64,000 nt of DNA from Limivivens sp034101475 (GTDB lineage Bacteria > Bacillota > Clostridia > Lachnospirales > Lachnospiraceae). Positions within the stretch are counted from its first letter, which is position 1. Every line of letters starts with the position of its first letter. The translations under genes and the position numbers were made by a program. The stretch spans positions 1-64,000 of the forward strand of contig JAXEJQ010000024.1 of assembly GCA_034101475.1 (NCBI GenBank), in the 5' to 3' direction. Below are positions 48,996-57,476 of the stretch, one piece after another. The notes under the pieces were generated by a model. That model saw only the letters and a list, made by a program, of their open reading frames with translations. It had not been told where the DNA came from and ran no database searches.

Positions 48996-50108
48996 TCATT
49001 CGGCAAACGGTAACGCATCGATACTCAGATCAGAGGCAGGCATGACCCATCCGATTTCAGAGTACCATACATATCCAACAGGAGGATCCGGTGCCACAAT
49101 GGTTTCTCCTTCCGCATACTGGGCAGAGTAATACTCCTCCTCATCCAGATAGAAAGTCACGGTATACTTCGTCACCTCTTTGTCCTGCCAGTTTGCGGTA
49201 GCGGTGACATTGGCTGCGGGCATGGTGGTAGGCATGGAAGCCACCGTCTTGCCGCCTACCGTCCAGGTCCAGCCGGTGAAGGCCTTGCCTTCGGCAGTGG
49301 GATCGGCAGGAGCGGTCAGGGCTGTGCCGTAGTCTACCTGTTTGCTGTCTCCGTTGATGGTGAGGGTGTAGGAATTCACAGTCCACCTGGCTGTAACGGT
49401 CACATCATGGTCGGGCATAGTGCTGCCAATTTCGGTGTCCCAGCCTGCGAACTTCATGCCTTCTCTGGTGGGGGCTTCAGGATAGGAAATACTGGCTCCA
49501 TATTTAACAATCGCAGTGGATATCACTCCGCCGAAGCCATCCAGAAATTTCAGGGTGTAGGAGTTGGTCGTCAGGTTTTGCAAGTTTTGGGTAGCGGTGA
49601 CACTGGCTGCGGGCCTGATTCCGTCATATTGGTTCTTACCGTCATATTGGTCCTTAATAAAATCGGTAGAAGCAGCATTTGCCATGTTGAATTCAGTTGT
49701 GCGTGTCAGTTTTTTGACATCTTCAACGGATATCGTATGAGAGACTTTCAGATTGGATGAAGTGGACGGAAAGAGATTTTCAGTGCTGATCCTCATTCCT
49801 TCCGTTGCCATCTGAATGACGGACGTATTGTTGGTTTCTATTTTTTTATCTGTGGTCTCATTAGACGTCATTCTAACGGCCAGATACACTTTTAATGTGG
49901 AGATTGCAGTGATTTTTATAGGCACATTTGAAGTTATGTTACTGTTTGAAGAGTTTAAAGTCACCTCTTCGCCTGGCTCATCCTTAGAGAAGTTCCAGTT
50001 GAGATCTGCAAATATTTCTGCATCTTTCAAGTACCCTGCGGCGCTGGTCATGGGCAGCATGGCTGTGAAAAACAGAAGCAGGGACAATACGCGTATCATT
50101 TTTTTCAT
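48996..50108 (-). CDS. Exported protein with InlB-type B repeats
   Basis: A 370-residue protein. ATG 50108 follows CGAGGAGGC; that site lies within the last codons of the TetR gene. The signal peptide spans about 1-24. Residues about 25-185 form a Ser/Thr/Asn-rich beta region with no clear family. Two InlB B-repeat (Flg_new-type) domains follow (SYTLKFLDGFGG...GMKFAGWD...VTARW and SYTLTINGDSKQ...GKAFTGWTW...VTATANW), then a third partial copy to the end. There is no LPxTG signal, so it is probably secreted or loosely surface-bound. Confidence 0.8.
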   Translation of the reverse strand: MKKMIRVLSLLLFFTAMLPMTSAAGYLKDAEIFADLNWNFSKDEPGEEVTLNSSNSNITSNVPIKITAISTLKVYLAVRMTSNETTDKKIETNNTSVIQMATEGMRISTENLFPSTSSNLKVSHTISVEDVKKLTRTTEFNMANAASTDFIKDQYDGKNQYDGIRPAASVTATQNLQNLTTNSYTLKFLDGFGGVISTAIVKYGASISYPEAPTREGMKFAGWDTEIGSTMPDHDVTVTARWTVNSYTLTINGDSKQVDYGTALTAPADPTAEGKAFTGWTWTVGGKTVASMPTTMPAANVTATANWQDKEVTKYTVTFYLDEEEYYSAQYAEGETIVAPDPPVGYVWYSEIGWVMPASDLSIDALPFAE

Positions 50109-50110
50109 GT

Positions 50111-50830
50111 TCAAGCCTCCTCGTATGGAATCTTGCTCCCGGGGATAGCCCGGGGCAGAGTGAATGAAAAGTGCATTTCCAGGGATTTCAGCAGCTCCTG
50201 CAATACCTGCTGGGCGATTTGCAGGATGTCCAGACCGTCCACAAAGGCGATGGCCTGTTCCGCTTCCTCCCGTGGCACATTGTAGCCCCCCAGGCTCAAA
50301 AAGAGGAAGCTGTGGAGCTTCTGCTCCAGGGTCAGTTCTTCGTCGCAGGCCCGGGCCATGTAGGCCCGCATCAGACCGGAGGAGCCGATGTCCAGCCGGT
50401 AGAAGTCCCCCTCGTCCAGCCCGGGAAGATAGGGATCAAAAATCTGCTTCAGCTCCCTGGCAGTCTGCCGGATGATGGATTCCAGAATCTTGGGCTGGGA
50501 ATAGGCCACGATGTAGATTTCCCGCAGGTTCTCGTTCAACTCCGTCAAGGTGAGCTGGATGGCGGTCTCGGCCGCGTAAACGTACACCGGGGGCAAATTT
50601 ATGGCGCAAACCCGGGCCATGTCAAACTGACCGGAGAACATGAAGCCCACCAACTCCATCAGCACCCCGTCCTTGGTTTGGAACAGGTTCTGGAAGCTGG
50701 AGTTGGAAGCGCCGCTCTCGTGCAGGATTTCACTCATGGTGGTTTTTTTGTAGCCCTTCTCCAAAAAGAGACGGACACAGGTCTGTAAAATCCGGTTCTT
50801 CGTGGGGAGACTCACGTTAGTATTCGCCAA
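50111..50830 (-). CDS. TetR/AcrR family regulator
   Basis: A 239-residue regulator. The N-terminal HTH reads KNRILQTCVRLFLEKGYKKTTMSEILHESGASNSSFQNLFQTKDGVLMELV, typical of TetR. The C-terminal ligand domain is helical. The ATG at 50836 is only 1 bp from AGGAGG (50843-50838), whereas the in-frame TTG at 50830 has the normal 7-bp spacing, so TTG is the preferred start. It is the first gene of a three-gene cassette with two exported proteins and overlaps their ribosome binding site, so it may control their expression and its own. G+C looks higher than in nearby genes, a hint of transfer. Confidence 0.85.
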   Translation of the reverse strand: MANTNVSLPTKNRILQTCVRLFLEKGYKKTTMSEILHESGASNSSFQNLFQTKDGVLMELVGFMFSGQFDMARVCAINLPPVYVYAAETAIQLTLTELNENLREIYIVAYSQPKILESIIRQTARELKQIFDPYLPGLDEGDFYRLDIGSSGLMRAYMARACDEELTLEQKLHSFLFLSLGGYNVPREEAEQAIAFVDGLDILQIAQQVLQELLKSLEMHFSFTLPRAIPGSKIPYEEA

Positions 50831-51070
50831 AGGCATTCCTCCTTTCACTTTGGCTTGCAAGCCATTGGCCTATATGCCATATTATACCAGAAATCAAACA
50901 GAATGCAAGAGGAAGATAGCGATTCCGGCTTTTACCTGTTTGGTGAAAAGAAAAAGATGCGGATTTGGCTGTCCGGTGTTATACTGAATGCAGAGCGGCA
51001 GCCTTTTTGCTTTCGGAAAGGGCACGGGGGCTGCGCGAAAATCAAAATCAACAGGGAGGAATGAAATCCA

Positions 51071-52000
51071 ATGAAGAAAATAGAAAAAGTGACACTGGCC
51101 GGACTGGGAGCCATCGGCTGTTTCTTTGCGCCGGGGCTGTACGGGACGCTGGGAGAAAATTTTCGGGTGCTGGCAGGCGGGGAACGAAAGAAACGTCTGG
51201 AGGACAGGGGCGTGGTCATCAATGAAAAAACCTATCATTTTCCCATCGTAGAGCCGGAAACCGAGGGAGATCCGGCAGATCTGGTTATAATCAGCGTAAA
51301 GGATACCGGACTGGCGGCTGCCATCGCGGACCTGAAGAACCAGGTGGGAGCGGATACGCTGATTCTGTCTGTGCTGAACGGAGTGGAAAGCGAGGAAAAA
51401 GTGGCGGAAGTCTATGGATGGGAGCATGTTCTGTATTCGTTGATGCGGGTATCCTCTGTGATGCGGGACGGCGTCTGCAGCTATGATCCGGCAAATGGAG
51501 CGGTTTTCTTTGGAGAGAAGGAAAACCGGGTACTCTCAGACCGGGTACTGGCGGTGAAGGAGCTGTTTGATGCCAGCCGGATCCGCTATGTGATCGAGGA
51601 GGATATGATTCATGCCATCTGGTATAAGTTCATGGCAAATGTGGGAGAGAATATGACCTGCGCCGTTCTGGGAATTCCCTTTGGGGAATACCGCACCAAC
51701 GCCCATGCCAACTGGCTGCGGGAAGCTGCCATGCGGGAGGTTCAGGCCATTGCCCGGGAAAAGGGAATTCTGCTGACAGAGGAAGAGTTTATCCGGCAGG
51801 GGAAGATTATTCTGGGGATCCGTCCGGAAAATAAACCCTCTACACTGCAGGATCTGGAGCAGGGGAGAAAGACGGAAATTGAGATGTTTTCCGGCAAGGT
51901 GGTGCGCCTGGGACAGGAGCTGGGGATTCCAACGCCGGTCAATGAGGTGTACTACCATGCGGTAAAGGCGCTGGAGGAAAAAGGAATAAAACAGGAGTAA
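51071..52000 (+). CDS. Ketopantoate reductase family protein
   Basis: A 309-residue NAD(P)H-dependent enzyme of the PanE/ApbA family. The nucleotide loop GLGAIGCFFAPGL lies at about residues 11-23. The N-terminal Rossmann domain is followed by a helical C-terminal domain with HAIWYKFMANVGENMTCAVLG, where PanE carries its catalytic Lys and Asn, and by ELGIPTPVNEVYYHAVKALE. It may reduce ketopantoate in CoA synthesis, but family members also act on other 2-keto acids and no other pan gene is near. The stop codon lies inside an 11-bp tandem repeat that continues into the ribosome binding site of the next gene. Confidence 0.82.
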   Translation: MKKIEKVTLAGLGAIGCFFAPGLYGTLGENFRVLAGGERKKRLEDRGVVINEKTYHFPIVEPETEGDPADLVIISVKDTGLAAAIADLKNQVGADTLILSVLNGVESEEKVAEVYGWEHVLYSLMRVSSVMRDGVCSYDPANGAVFFGEKENRVLSDRVLAVKELFDASRIRYVIEEDMIHAIWYKFMANVGENMTCAVLGIPFGEYRTNAHANWLREAAMREVQAIAREKGILLTEEEFIRQGKIILGIRPENKPSTLQDLEQGRKTEIEMFSGKVVRLGQELGIPTPVNEVYYHAVKALEEKGIKQE

Positions 52001-52015
52001 AACAGGAGTAAAACA
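51983..52015 (+). repeat. Three tandem 11-bp units across a stop codon and ribosome binding site
   Basis: GGAATAAAACA, GGAGTAAAACA and GGAGTAAAACA (51983-52015) run through the reductase stop codon (TAA 51998-52000) and continue into GGAGGGG, the site for the dehydrogenase gene. Confidence 0.9.
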
Positions 52016-52029
52016 GGAGGGGATAAGAG

Positions 52030-53211
52030 ATGTTGAATTTTCAGTATTATACACCGACAAAGGTGGTATTTGGGAAGGATACGGAGAAACAGGCCGGAGA
52101 ACTGGTAAAGGAGCAGGGCTGCAAAAAGGTGCTGGTGCATTACGGCGGCAGCAGCGCGAAAAAATCCGGGCTTCTGGATCGGATCTGCGATTCGCTGCGG
52201 GAAGCCGGCGTGGATTATGTGACCCTTGGAGGTGTGGTGCCCAATCCCCATCTTTCCAAGGTGTACGAGGGTATTGAACTCTGCAGAAAAGAGGGCGTGG
52301 ACTTTCTTCTGGCAGTGGGCGGCGGAAGTGTGATCGATTCTGCCAAGGCCATCGGTTACGGAGTGTTCAACGGAGGAGATGTCTGGGATTTTTACGCGAG
52401 AAAACGGGCTGCCGAAGGCTGCCTTCCCATCGGCGCGGTGCTGACCATCGCGGCGGCGGGCAGTGAGATGAGCGATTCCTCGGTGATTACCAACGAGGAA
52501 GGGTGGCTGAAGCGGGGCTACAGCAGCAATTACTGCCGCTGCCGGTTTGCCATCATGAATCCGGAGCTGACTTATACGCTGCCGGCTTATCAGACGGCCA
52601 GCGGCTGCGTGGATATTCTGATGCATACCATGGAGCGCTATTTCACGAAAACAGAGCATACCATGATGACGGACGGGATCTGCGAGGCGCTGATGCGCAC
52701 CGTGATTTATAATGCGAAAGTCCTGAAGGAGGATCCACGGAATTATGATGCCCGGGCCGAAGTGATGTGGGCGGGAAGCCTTTCCCACAACGGGCTCACC
52801 GGCTGCGGAACAGCGGGAGACTGGGCCAGCCATCAGCTGGAGCATGAGCTGGGCGGTATGTTCGACGTGGCTCACGGAGCAGGACTGGCGGCCATCTGGG
52901 GAAGCTGGGCCCGCTATGTTTACCGGGAGAAACCGGAGCGCTTTGCGCAGTTTGCCGCCAACGTGTTTGGAATTCCCTGTGATTATTCTGATTTGGAAAA
53001 AACAGCATTGGACGGAATCCGGGCCATGGAGGATTTTTACCGGAGCATCGATATGCCCACCTGCCTCTCAGAGCTGGGCATTCACCTGACTGAAGAGCAG
53101 ATCGAAGAGCTGGCGTACAAGTGCAGCTTTATGGGAAAACGGACCGTGGGAGGCTTCCGGGTTCTGGAGATCCCGGATATGCAGGAAATTTACCGGATGG
53201 CCAACCGATAG
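52030..53211 (+). CDS. Iron-containing alcohol dehydrogenase (butanol dehydrogenase-like)
   Basis: A 393-residue Fe-dependent dehydrogenase. MLNFQYYTPTKVVFGKD is the usual N-terminus of the BdhA/YqhD branch. GGGSVIDSAKAIGYG (about 98-112) binds the cofactor, and the metal-binding His residues lie in DILMHTMERY and in SHQLEHELGGMFDVAHGAGLAAIWG. It reduces an aldehyde to an alcohol, probably with NAD(P)H. It differs clearly from the other Fe-ADH at 35783-36913. It follows the reductase gene by 29 bp. PduL, a phosphotransacylase, lies just beyond, convergent. Confidence 0.9.
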   Translation: MLNFQYYTPTKVVFGKDTEKQAGELVKEQGCKKVLVHYGGSSAKKSGLLDRICDSLREAGVDYVTLGGVVPNPHLSKVYEGIELCRKEGVDFLLAVGGGSVIDSAKAIGYGVFNGGDVWDFYARKRAAEGCLPIGAVLTIAAAGSEMSDSSVITNEEGWLKRGYSSNYCRCRFAIMNPELTYTLPAYQTASGCVDILMHTMERYFTKTEHTMMTDGICEALMRTVIYNAKVLKEDPRNYDARAEVMWAGSLSHNGLTGCGTAGDWASHQLEHELGGMFDVAHGAGLAAIWGSWARYVYREKPERFAQFAANVFGIPCDYSDLEKTALDGIRAMEDFYRSIDMPTCLSELGIHLTEEQIEELAYKCSFMGKRTVGGFRVLEIPDMQEIYRMANR

Positions 53212-53306
53212 AAACTTGTGCCGGCGTCGAAGGGGTCCATGCCGGTGCCGAAGGGATCCGCGGCAGCACCGGAAAGGGCCTGTGCCAACACCAGAAAGGG
53301 CCCGGA

Positions 53307-53948
53307 TCAGCGCTTGATTCCGTCCTGAAGCTCCTCCGCCCACATCTGCAGGTTATAGCTTTTTCCGTCAAAAAGCTTCAGGATGACTCCGAAGGGCGAG
53401 GCATCGTTTGCGAAGGCGTTTGCCTCGTCCGTATCCACATGCATGGCGAGACGGTAATCAGGATGGACACGCACCACCACATCCGCAAAAATCAGCGCGC
53501 GCTCATAGCTCTCCGTGATCACAAAGACATCTTCATTGTCCCGGACGTTCATACGGTAGGCTTCGCTGGGGGTCATATGGATATGACGCTTTGCCACAAT
53601 CACGCCTCTGGGAATCTGGAGGGTTCCGGCAGGACCCGTCAGAGTACAGCCCGGCGTACCGGCAATATCGCCGGACTGCCGGATCACACTGGGAACGCCC
53701 AGCTTTCTGGCATCGGTGACGGAAATCTCCACCTGTGTTTCCTTCCGGCAGGGACCCAGGACGGCAAAATTTTCAAAGCTGCCTTTGGGGCCGGATACGG
53801 TGACGCGCTCCTGACAGAGATACTGGCCCGGCTGGCTGAGTTCCTTCACATAGGTGGGCCGTGTGCCCGGGCCGAAGAGCTTTTCAAAATCGGTCTGGGA
53901 AAGGTGGATGTGTCTGGCAGAGGTTTCAATGGGAATTTTCTGACTCAT
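53307..53948 (-). CDS. Phosphate propanoyltransferase/acetyltransferase (PduL type)
   Basis: A 213-residue enzyme that moves an acyl group between CoA and phosphate. ATG 53948 follows CAGGAGTTTAAAG. The two PduL halves show RHIHLSQTDFEKLFG and RHIHMTPSEA with the zinc-binding His residues, and VHPDYRLAMHVDTDEANA near the end. It lacks the N-terminal encapsulation peptide of microcompartment PduL proteins and no shell protein genes are near, so it is probably a cytosolic phosphotransacetylase for acetate or propionate formation. Confidence 0.9.
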   Translation of the reverse strand: MSQKIPIETSARHIHLSQTDFEKLFGPGTRPTYVKELSQPGQYLCQERVTVSGPKGSFENFAVLGPCRKETQVEISVTDARKLGVPSVIRQSGDIAGTPGCTLTGPAGTLQIPRGVIVAKRHIHMTPSEAYRMNVRDNEDVFVITESYERALIFADVVVRVHPDYRLAMHVDTDEANAFANDASPFGVILKLFDGKSYNLQMWAEELQDGIKR

Positions 53949-53990
53949 TACTTTAAACTCCTGTGTGAAAATCAATGGAAGGTATATGGA

Positions 53991-54220
53991 TTACCCGACA
54001 AATGAGCCTTCCGTCGATTTTTCTGTGCTGCGCGTCTTCGCTTCGCTGCGGTCGGTGCTTAACGCGTCCCACTGGGACGCAGCACCCAAAATCGACGAAA
54101 ACATTCGTAATCCGCTCATTTTTCTGCGAAAAATGGCTGCCTGCTCATGTTTTGCGGGCCCCATAGACATGAAAATCCATGCAAACACGGATTTTCATGT
54201 CCATTTGTCCCTTGGCTCAT
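53991..54220 (-). repeat. R1 repeat, long copy e (about 230 bp)
   Basis: Read on the minus strand it starts with ATGAGCCAAGGGACAAATGG, has a hairpin ACATGAAAATCC/GGATTTTCATGT, then CAGCCATTTTTCGCAGAAAAATGAGCGGATT, then the arms CGTCGATTTT/AAAATCGACG around an extra branched insert (54026-54090), and ends in GGCTCATTTGTCGGGTAA. AATGAGCC occurs at both ends in inverted order, as in a MITE. No perfect target duplication was seen. Confidence 0.8.
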
Positions 54221-54369
54221 TATATCTTCTTTTTGGATCTTTCTCAATAGGAAAATCGGGTTTCTCTTGACAGAGCCGGAGGAGACGGGAGATAATAAAG
54301 AAAACAGGCGGGCAATTTGCGGCTTCCTCGGATGCAGAACGCCTGCGAAACAGAACAGGGGGTTTTGAG

Positions 54370-55218
54370 ATGAATCAGATGGAAAATGAAACATTACTCG
54401 TGGAGATCAGCGATCATGGGGCGGAGCTTTCCAGAATTTACCGGAAGGATACGGGCAGAGAAGTGCTCTGGAATGCGGATCCTGCTTTCTGGAACCGTCA
54501 CGCGCCGGTGCTGTTTCCCTTTGTGGGGGCGTCCAATGAAGGCGTTTACCATTATCAGGGCAGAGAATATCCCATGAAGCAGCATGGCTTTGCCAGAGAT
54601 CTGGAGTTTGAGCTGGTGAGCGCCGGGGAAAATCAGGTGGTGCACCGTCTGGAGAGCAGTGAGAAAACCAGGGAGCAGTATCCCTTTGATTTTTGCCTGA
54701 CCATTACACACCGGCTGGAGGGGAATCGGATCACCGTCGGGTGGAAAGTGGAAAACCGGACGGAGGGAATCCTGTACTTTACCATCGGCGCCCATCCGGC
54801 CTTCAATGTGGAAAAAGGCAGCTATCTGGTGACGGAAGGCCATGAGGAACTGAAATTTATCCGGATCAATGAACCCGGCACCGCACTGCCGGAGGTTTAC
54901 ACGCTGAAGCTTCCGGGCGGAAGACTTCAGATGCCGGAGAACATGTTTGATGAGGGCGTTTACATTTTTGAGGATGGTCAGCTTGACCGGGTTGGTCTGG
55001 CCGGACCGGACGGAGCGCCCATTGTGACCGTTTCCTGTCCTGGCTTCCCCTATGTGGGTGTCTGGGCGAAGCCGGGATCTTCCTTCGTCTGCCTGGAGCC
55101 CTGGTACGGCAGGACGGATGACACGGGCTATACCGGCGATCTTTCCGGAAAAACAGGTGTGCAGAAGCTGGAAAAGGACGGAGTCTTCGAAGTGTCCTAT
55201 GAAATCGTGATCGGTTAG
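54370..55218 (+). CDS. Aldose 1-epimerase family protein
   Basis: A 282-residue cytosolic protein of the galactose mutarotase-like fold, close to the YihR/YeaD-type aldose 1-epimerase family rather than GalM itself. The N-terminus LLVEISDHGAELSRIYRKDTGREVLW, the ligand-binding His in GAHPAFNVEKG (about residue 137) and CLEPWYGRTDDTGY, with Glu as probable base, are visible. It would interconvert alpha and beta anomers of a sugar. It stands alone between an R1 element and the ZTP riboswitch region, so its sugar cannot be inferred from context. Confidence 0.87.
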   Translation: MNQMENETLLVEISDHGAELSRIYRKDTGREVLWNADPAFWNRHAPVLFPFVGASNEGVYHYQGREYPMKQHGFARDLEFELVSAGENQVVHRLESSEKTREQYPFDFCLTITHRLEGNRITVGWKVENRTEGILYFTIGAHPAFNVEKGSYLVTEGHEELKFIRINEPGTALPEVYTLKLPGGRLQMPENMFDEGVYIFEDGQLDRVGLAGPDGAPIVTVSCPGFPYVGVWAKPGSSFVCLEPWYGRTDDTGYTGDLSGKTGVQKLEKDGVFEVSYEIVIG

Positions 55219-55268
55219 CAGATAGATGAGACGAAAAGCAGTGTGTGCCGCGGTTGGCAATTTTCCCC

Positions 55269-55297
55269 TTGACGCGTCTGAAAATAAATGGTATGGT
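55269..55297 (+). promoter_or_regulatory. Promoter of the purine genes
   Basis: TTGACG (55269-55274), 17-bp spacer and TATGGT (55292-55297). Transcription would start near 55304, at the first base of the ZTP aptamer. Confidence 0.75.
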
Positions 55298-55304
55298 TAA
55301 GACA

Positions 55305-55385
55305 ATTATACGACTGACGGAAGTGGAATTGACCACAGGAAGTATAATGGGAGGAAAGGCCGACCGTCTGGGCATCAGTGCCTGG
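55305..55385 (+). ncRNA. ZTP riboswitch (pfl motif)
   Basis: The aptamer has the two expected halves: CGACTGACG...GTGGAATTGACCACAGGAAGTAT, then GGCCGACCGTCTGGGCA (55358-55374). ZTP rises when folate-dependent AICAR formylation slows; binding would turn on the AICAR transformylase and IMP cyclohydrolase genes downstream, which fits. Confidence 0.9.
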
Positions 55386-55401
55386 AAGTGGGTCTTTTTT
55401 T
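55361..55401 (+). terminator. Terminator competing with the ZTP aptamer
   Basis: CTGGGCA (55368-55374), part of the aptamer core, pairs with TGCCTGG (55379-55385), and GACC pairs with GGGTC, followed by seven T residues. Formation of the aptamer and of the terminator is mutually exclusive. Confidence 0.85.
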
Positions 55402-55440
55402 GCGCAAATACAAGCAAACACCAGTAAAGGAGCGAAAACC

Positions 55441-56154
55441 ATGGAAATGTTATCTCTGGAAAAGGAACTGAAAGAAAATTCTTATCCCGGCAGAGGGATT
55501 ATCATCGGCAGATCCGCAGATGGTACCAAGGCAGTGACTGCGTATTTCATCATGGGCAGAAGCGAAAACAGCAGAAACCGAATTTTTGTGGAAGATGGAG
55601 AAGGGATCCGCACCCAGGCCTTTGACCCGTCAAAACTGGTAGACCCGAGCCTGATCATTTATGCGCCTGTGCGTGTTCTGGGAAATAAAACCATTGTGAC
55701 CAACGGAGACCAGACGGATACCATCTACGAGGGGATGGACAGGCAGCTTACCTTCGAACAGTCTTTAAGATGCCGGGAGTTTGAGCCGGATGGCCCTGCC
55801 TACACGCCGCGTATTTCCGGTATTATGCACGTGGAAGGCGGAAAATACAGCTACGCGCTGTCTATTCTGAAGAGTGACAATGGAAATCCAAAGGCCTGCA
55901 ACCGCTATACCTTCGCTTACGAAAACTGTGTGGCCGGTGAAGGACGCTTTATCCACACCTACAAGTGTGACGGCAATCCCCTTCCGAGCTTTGAGGGAGA
56001 GCCCAAGCTGGTTTCCATTCCGGATGATATGGAAGCTTTTGCGGAGATGCTCTGGAGCAGCCTGAATGAGGATAATAAAGTATCCCTGTTTGTGCGCTAT
56101 ATTGACATTGCAACAGGAAAATATGAATCCAAGATCATCAACAAGAACAAATAA
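55441..56154 (+). CDS. IMP cyclohydrolase (PurO type)
   Basis: A 237-residue enzyme that closes the ring of FAICAR to give IMP. ATG 55441 follows AAAGGAGCG. It matches the archaeal-type PurO family (GRGIIIGRSADGTKAVTAYFIMGRSENSRNR, PRISGIMHVEGG, ALSILKSDNGNP), not the N-terminal domain of bifunctional PurH. With the free-standing AICAR transformylase 12 bp downstream it replaces bifunctional PurH, an arrangement seen in several Clostridia. The ZTP riboswitch controls both. Confidence 0.9.
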   Translation: MEMLSLEKELKENSYPGRGIIIGRSADGTKAVTAYFIMGRSENSRNRIFVEDGEGIRTQAFDPSKLVDPSLIIYAPVRVLGNKTIVTNGDQTDTIYEGMDRQLTFEQSLRCREFEPDGPAYTPRISGIMHVEGGKYSYALSILKSDNGNPKACNRYTFAYENCVAGEGRFIHTYKCDGNPLPSFEGEPKLVSIPDDMEAFAEMLWSSLNEDNKVSLFVRYIDIATGKYESKIINKNK

Positions 56155-56166
56155 GGAGACGGTATC

Positions 56167-57345
56167 ATGAACGAACTGGCATTAAAATACGGCTGTAACC
56201 CCAATCAGAAACCTTCCAGAATCTACATGGAAAACGGTGAGGAGCTTCCTATTAAAGTACTTTCCGGGAAGCCGGGTTATATCAATTTCCTGGATGCCTT
56301 TAACGGCTGGCAGCTCGTCAGAGAGTTAAAGGATGCCACGGGACTTCCGGCAGCGACTTCTTTTAAGCATGTATCCCCGGCCGGGGCTGCAGTGGGCCTT
56401 CCGCTGACAGAAACCCTGGCAAAAATTTACTGGGTGGACGATCTGGGAGAGCTTTCTCCCCTGGCATGCGCTTACGCAAGAGCCAGAGGCGCAGACAGGA
56501 TGTCTTCCTTTGGTGATTTTATTTCCCTGTCTGATGTGTGCGACAGGGACACGGCAATGCTGATCAAGAGAGAGGTTTCCGACGGTGTGATCGCACCGGG
56601 CTATACGGAGGAGGCTCTGGAGATTCTGAAGCAGAAAAAGAACGGCAATTATAATGTGATTCAGATTGATGAAAATTATCGTCCGGCTCCCCTGGAGCAC
56701 AAGCAGGTATATGGCGTGACCTTTGAACAGGGACGTCAGGAGCTGAAGATTGACGATGCCTTTCTGGCAAATGTGGTCACGGAGAACAAGGACATCCCGG
56801 CGGAAGCTCTGATGGATCTGAAAATTTCCCTGATTACCCTGAAATATACCCAGTCCAATTCGGTATGCTTTGTAAAGGGCGGACAGGCCATCGGAATCGG
56901 AGCAGGCCAGCAGTCCCGTGTTCACTGTACCCGTCTGGCCGGCCAGAAGGCAGACAACTGGTTCCTGCGTCAGTGCCCGAAGGTGATGGAACTGCCGTTC
57001 CGGGATGATATCAAGCGCGCGGAGCGTGACAATGCCATCGATGTCTACATCGGTGAGGAATATATGGATGTTCTGGCAGACGGTGCCTGGGAGAAGGTTT
57101 TCAAGACCAAGCCGGAGGTCTTCACCAGAGAGGAAAAACGGGCATGGCTGGATCAGATGACGGATGTGACCCTGGGTTCCGACGCATTCTTCCCCTTCAG
57201 CGACAACATTGAGCGTGCGCACAAGAGCGGGGTAAAATATATCGCAGAGCCGGGCGGATCTGTCCGTGATGATGCAGTCATCGAAACCTGCAATAAATAT
57301 GGAATGGCCATGTGCTTCACCGGCATTCGTCTGTTCCATCACTGA
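56167..57345 (+). CDS. AICAR formyltransferase, stand-alone domain of PurH
   Basis: A 392-residue enzyme that formylates AICAR with 10-formyl-tetrahydrofolate, the second-last step of IMP synthesis. It corresponds only to the C-terminal half of PurH: LKYGCNPNQKPSRIY at the start, the catalytic Lys67-His68 in FKHVSPAGAAVG, and SDAFFPFSDNIERAHKSGVKYIAEPGGS near the end. The N-terminal IMP cyclohydrolase half is absent, and the preceding PurO gene fills that role. Same operon, ZTP-controlled. Confidence 0.93.
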   Translation: MNELALKYGCNPNQKPSRIYMENGEELPIKVLSGKPGYINFLDAFNGWQLVRELKDATGLPAATSFKHVSPAGAAVGLPLTETLAKIYWVDDLGELSPLACAYARARGADRMSSFGDFISLSDVCDRDTAMLIKREVSDGVIAPGYTEEALEILKQKKNGNYNVIQIDENYRPAPLEHKQVYGVTFEQGRQELKIDDAFLANVVTENKDIPAEALMDLKISLITLKYTQSNSVCFVKGGQAIGIGAGQQSRVHCTRLAGQKADNWFLRQCPKVMELPFRDDIKRAERDNAIDVYIGEEYMDVLADGAWEKVFKTKPEVFTREEKRAWLDQMTDVTLGSDAFFPFSDNIERAHKSGVKYIAEPGGSVRDDAVIETCNKYGMAMCFTGIRLFHH

Positions 57346-57406
57346 AAAAGAGGTTTGCCTGGGCAGACATCCCGAGGGTGCCGCAGACAGCAGAGCTTCC
57401 GATTTC

Positions 57407-57435
57407 GAGGGCCGCTTTCTGCGGGGCCCTCTTTT
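57407..57435 (+). terminator. Terminator of the purine operon
   Basis: GAGGGCC (from 57407) pairs with GGCCCTC (ending about 57431) with an inner CGC/GCG stem, followed by TTTT. Confidence 0.85.
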
Positions 57436-57476
57436 GAAACAAAACGTTGGAATCTGATGAGAGAAGAGGAAACAGC

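Noticed and set aside
51071..53948. Bacterial microcompartment (pdu-like) locus
   Set aside because: PduL and an alcohol dehydrogenase are present but no shell protein or signature enzyme gene is nearby.
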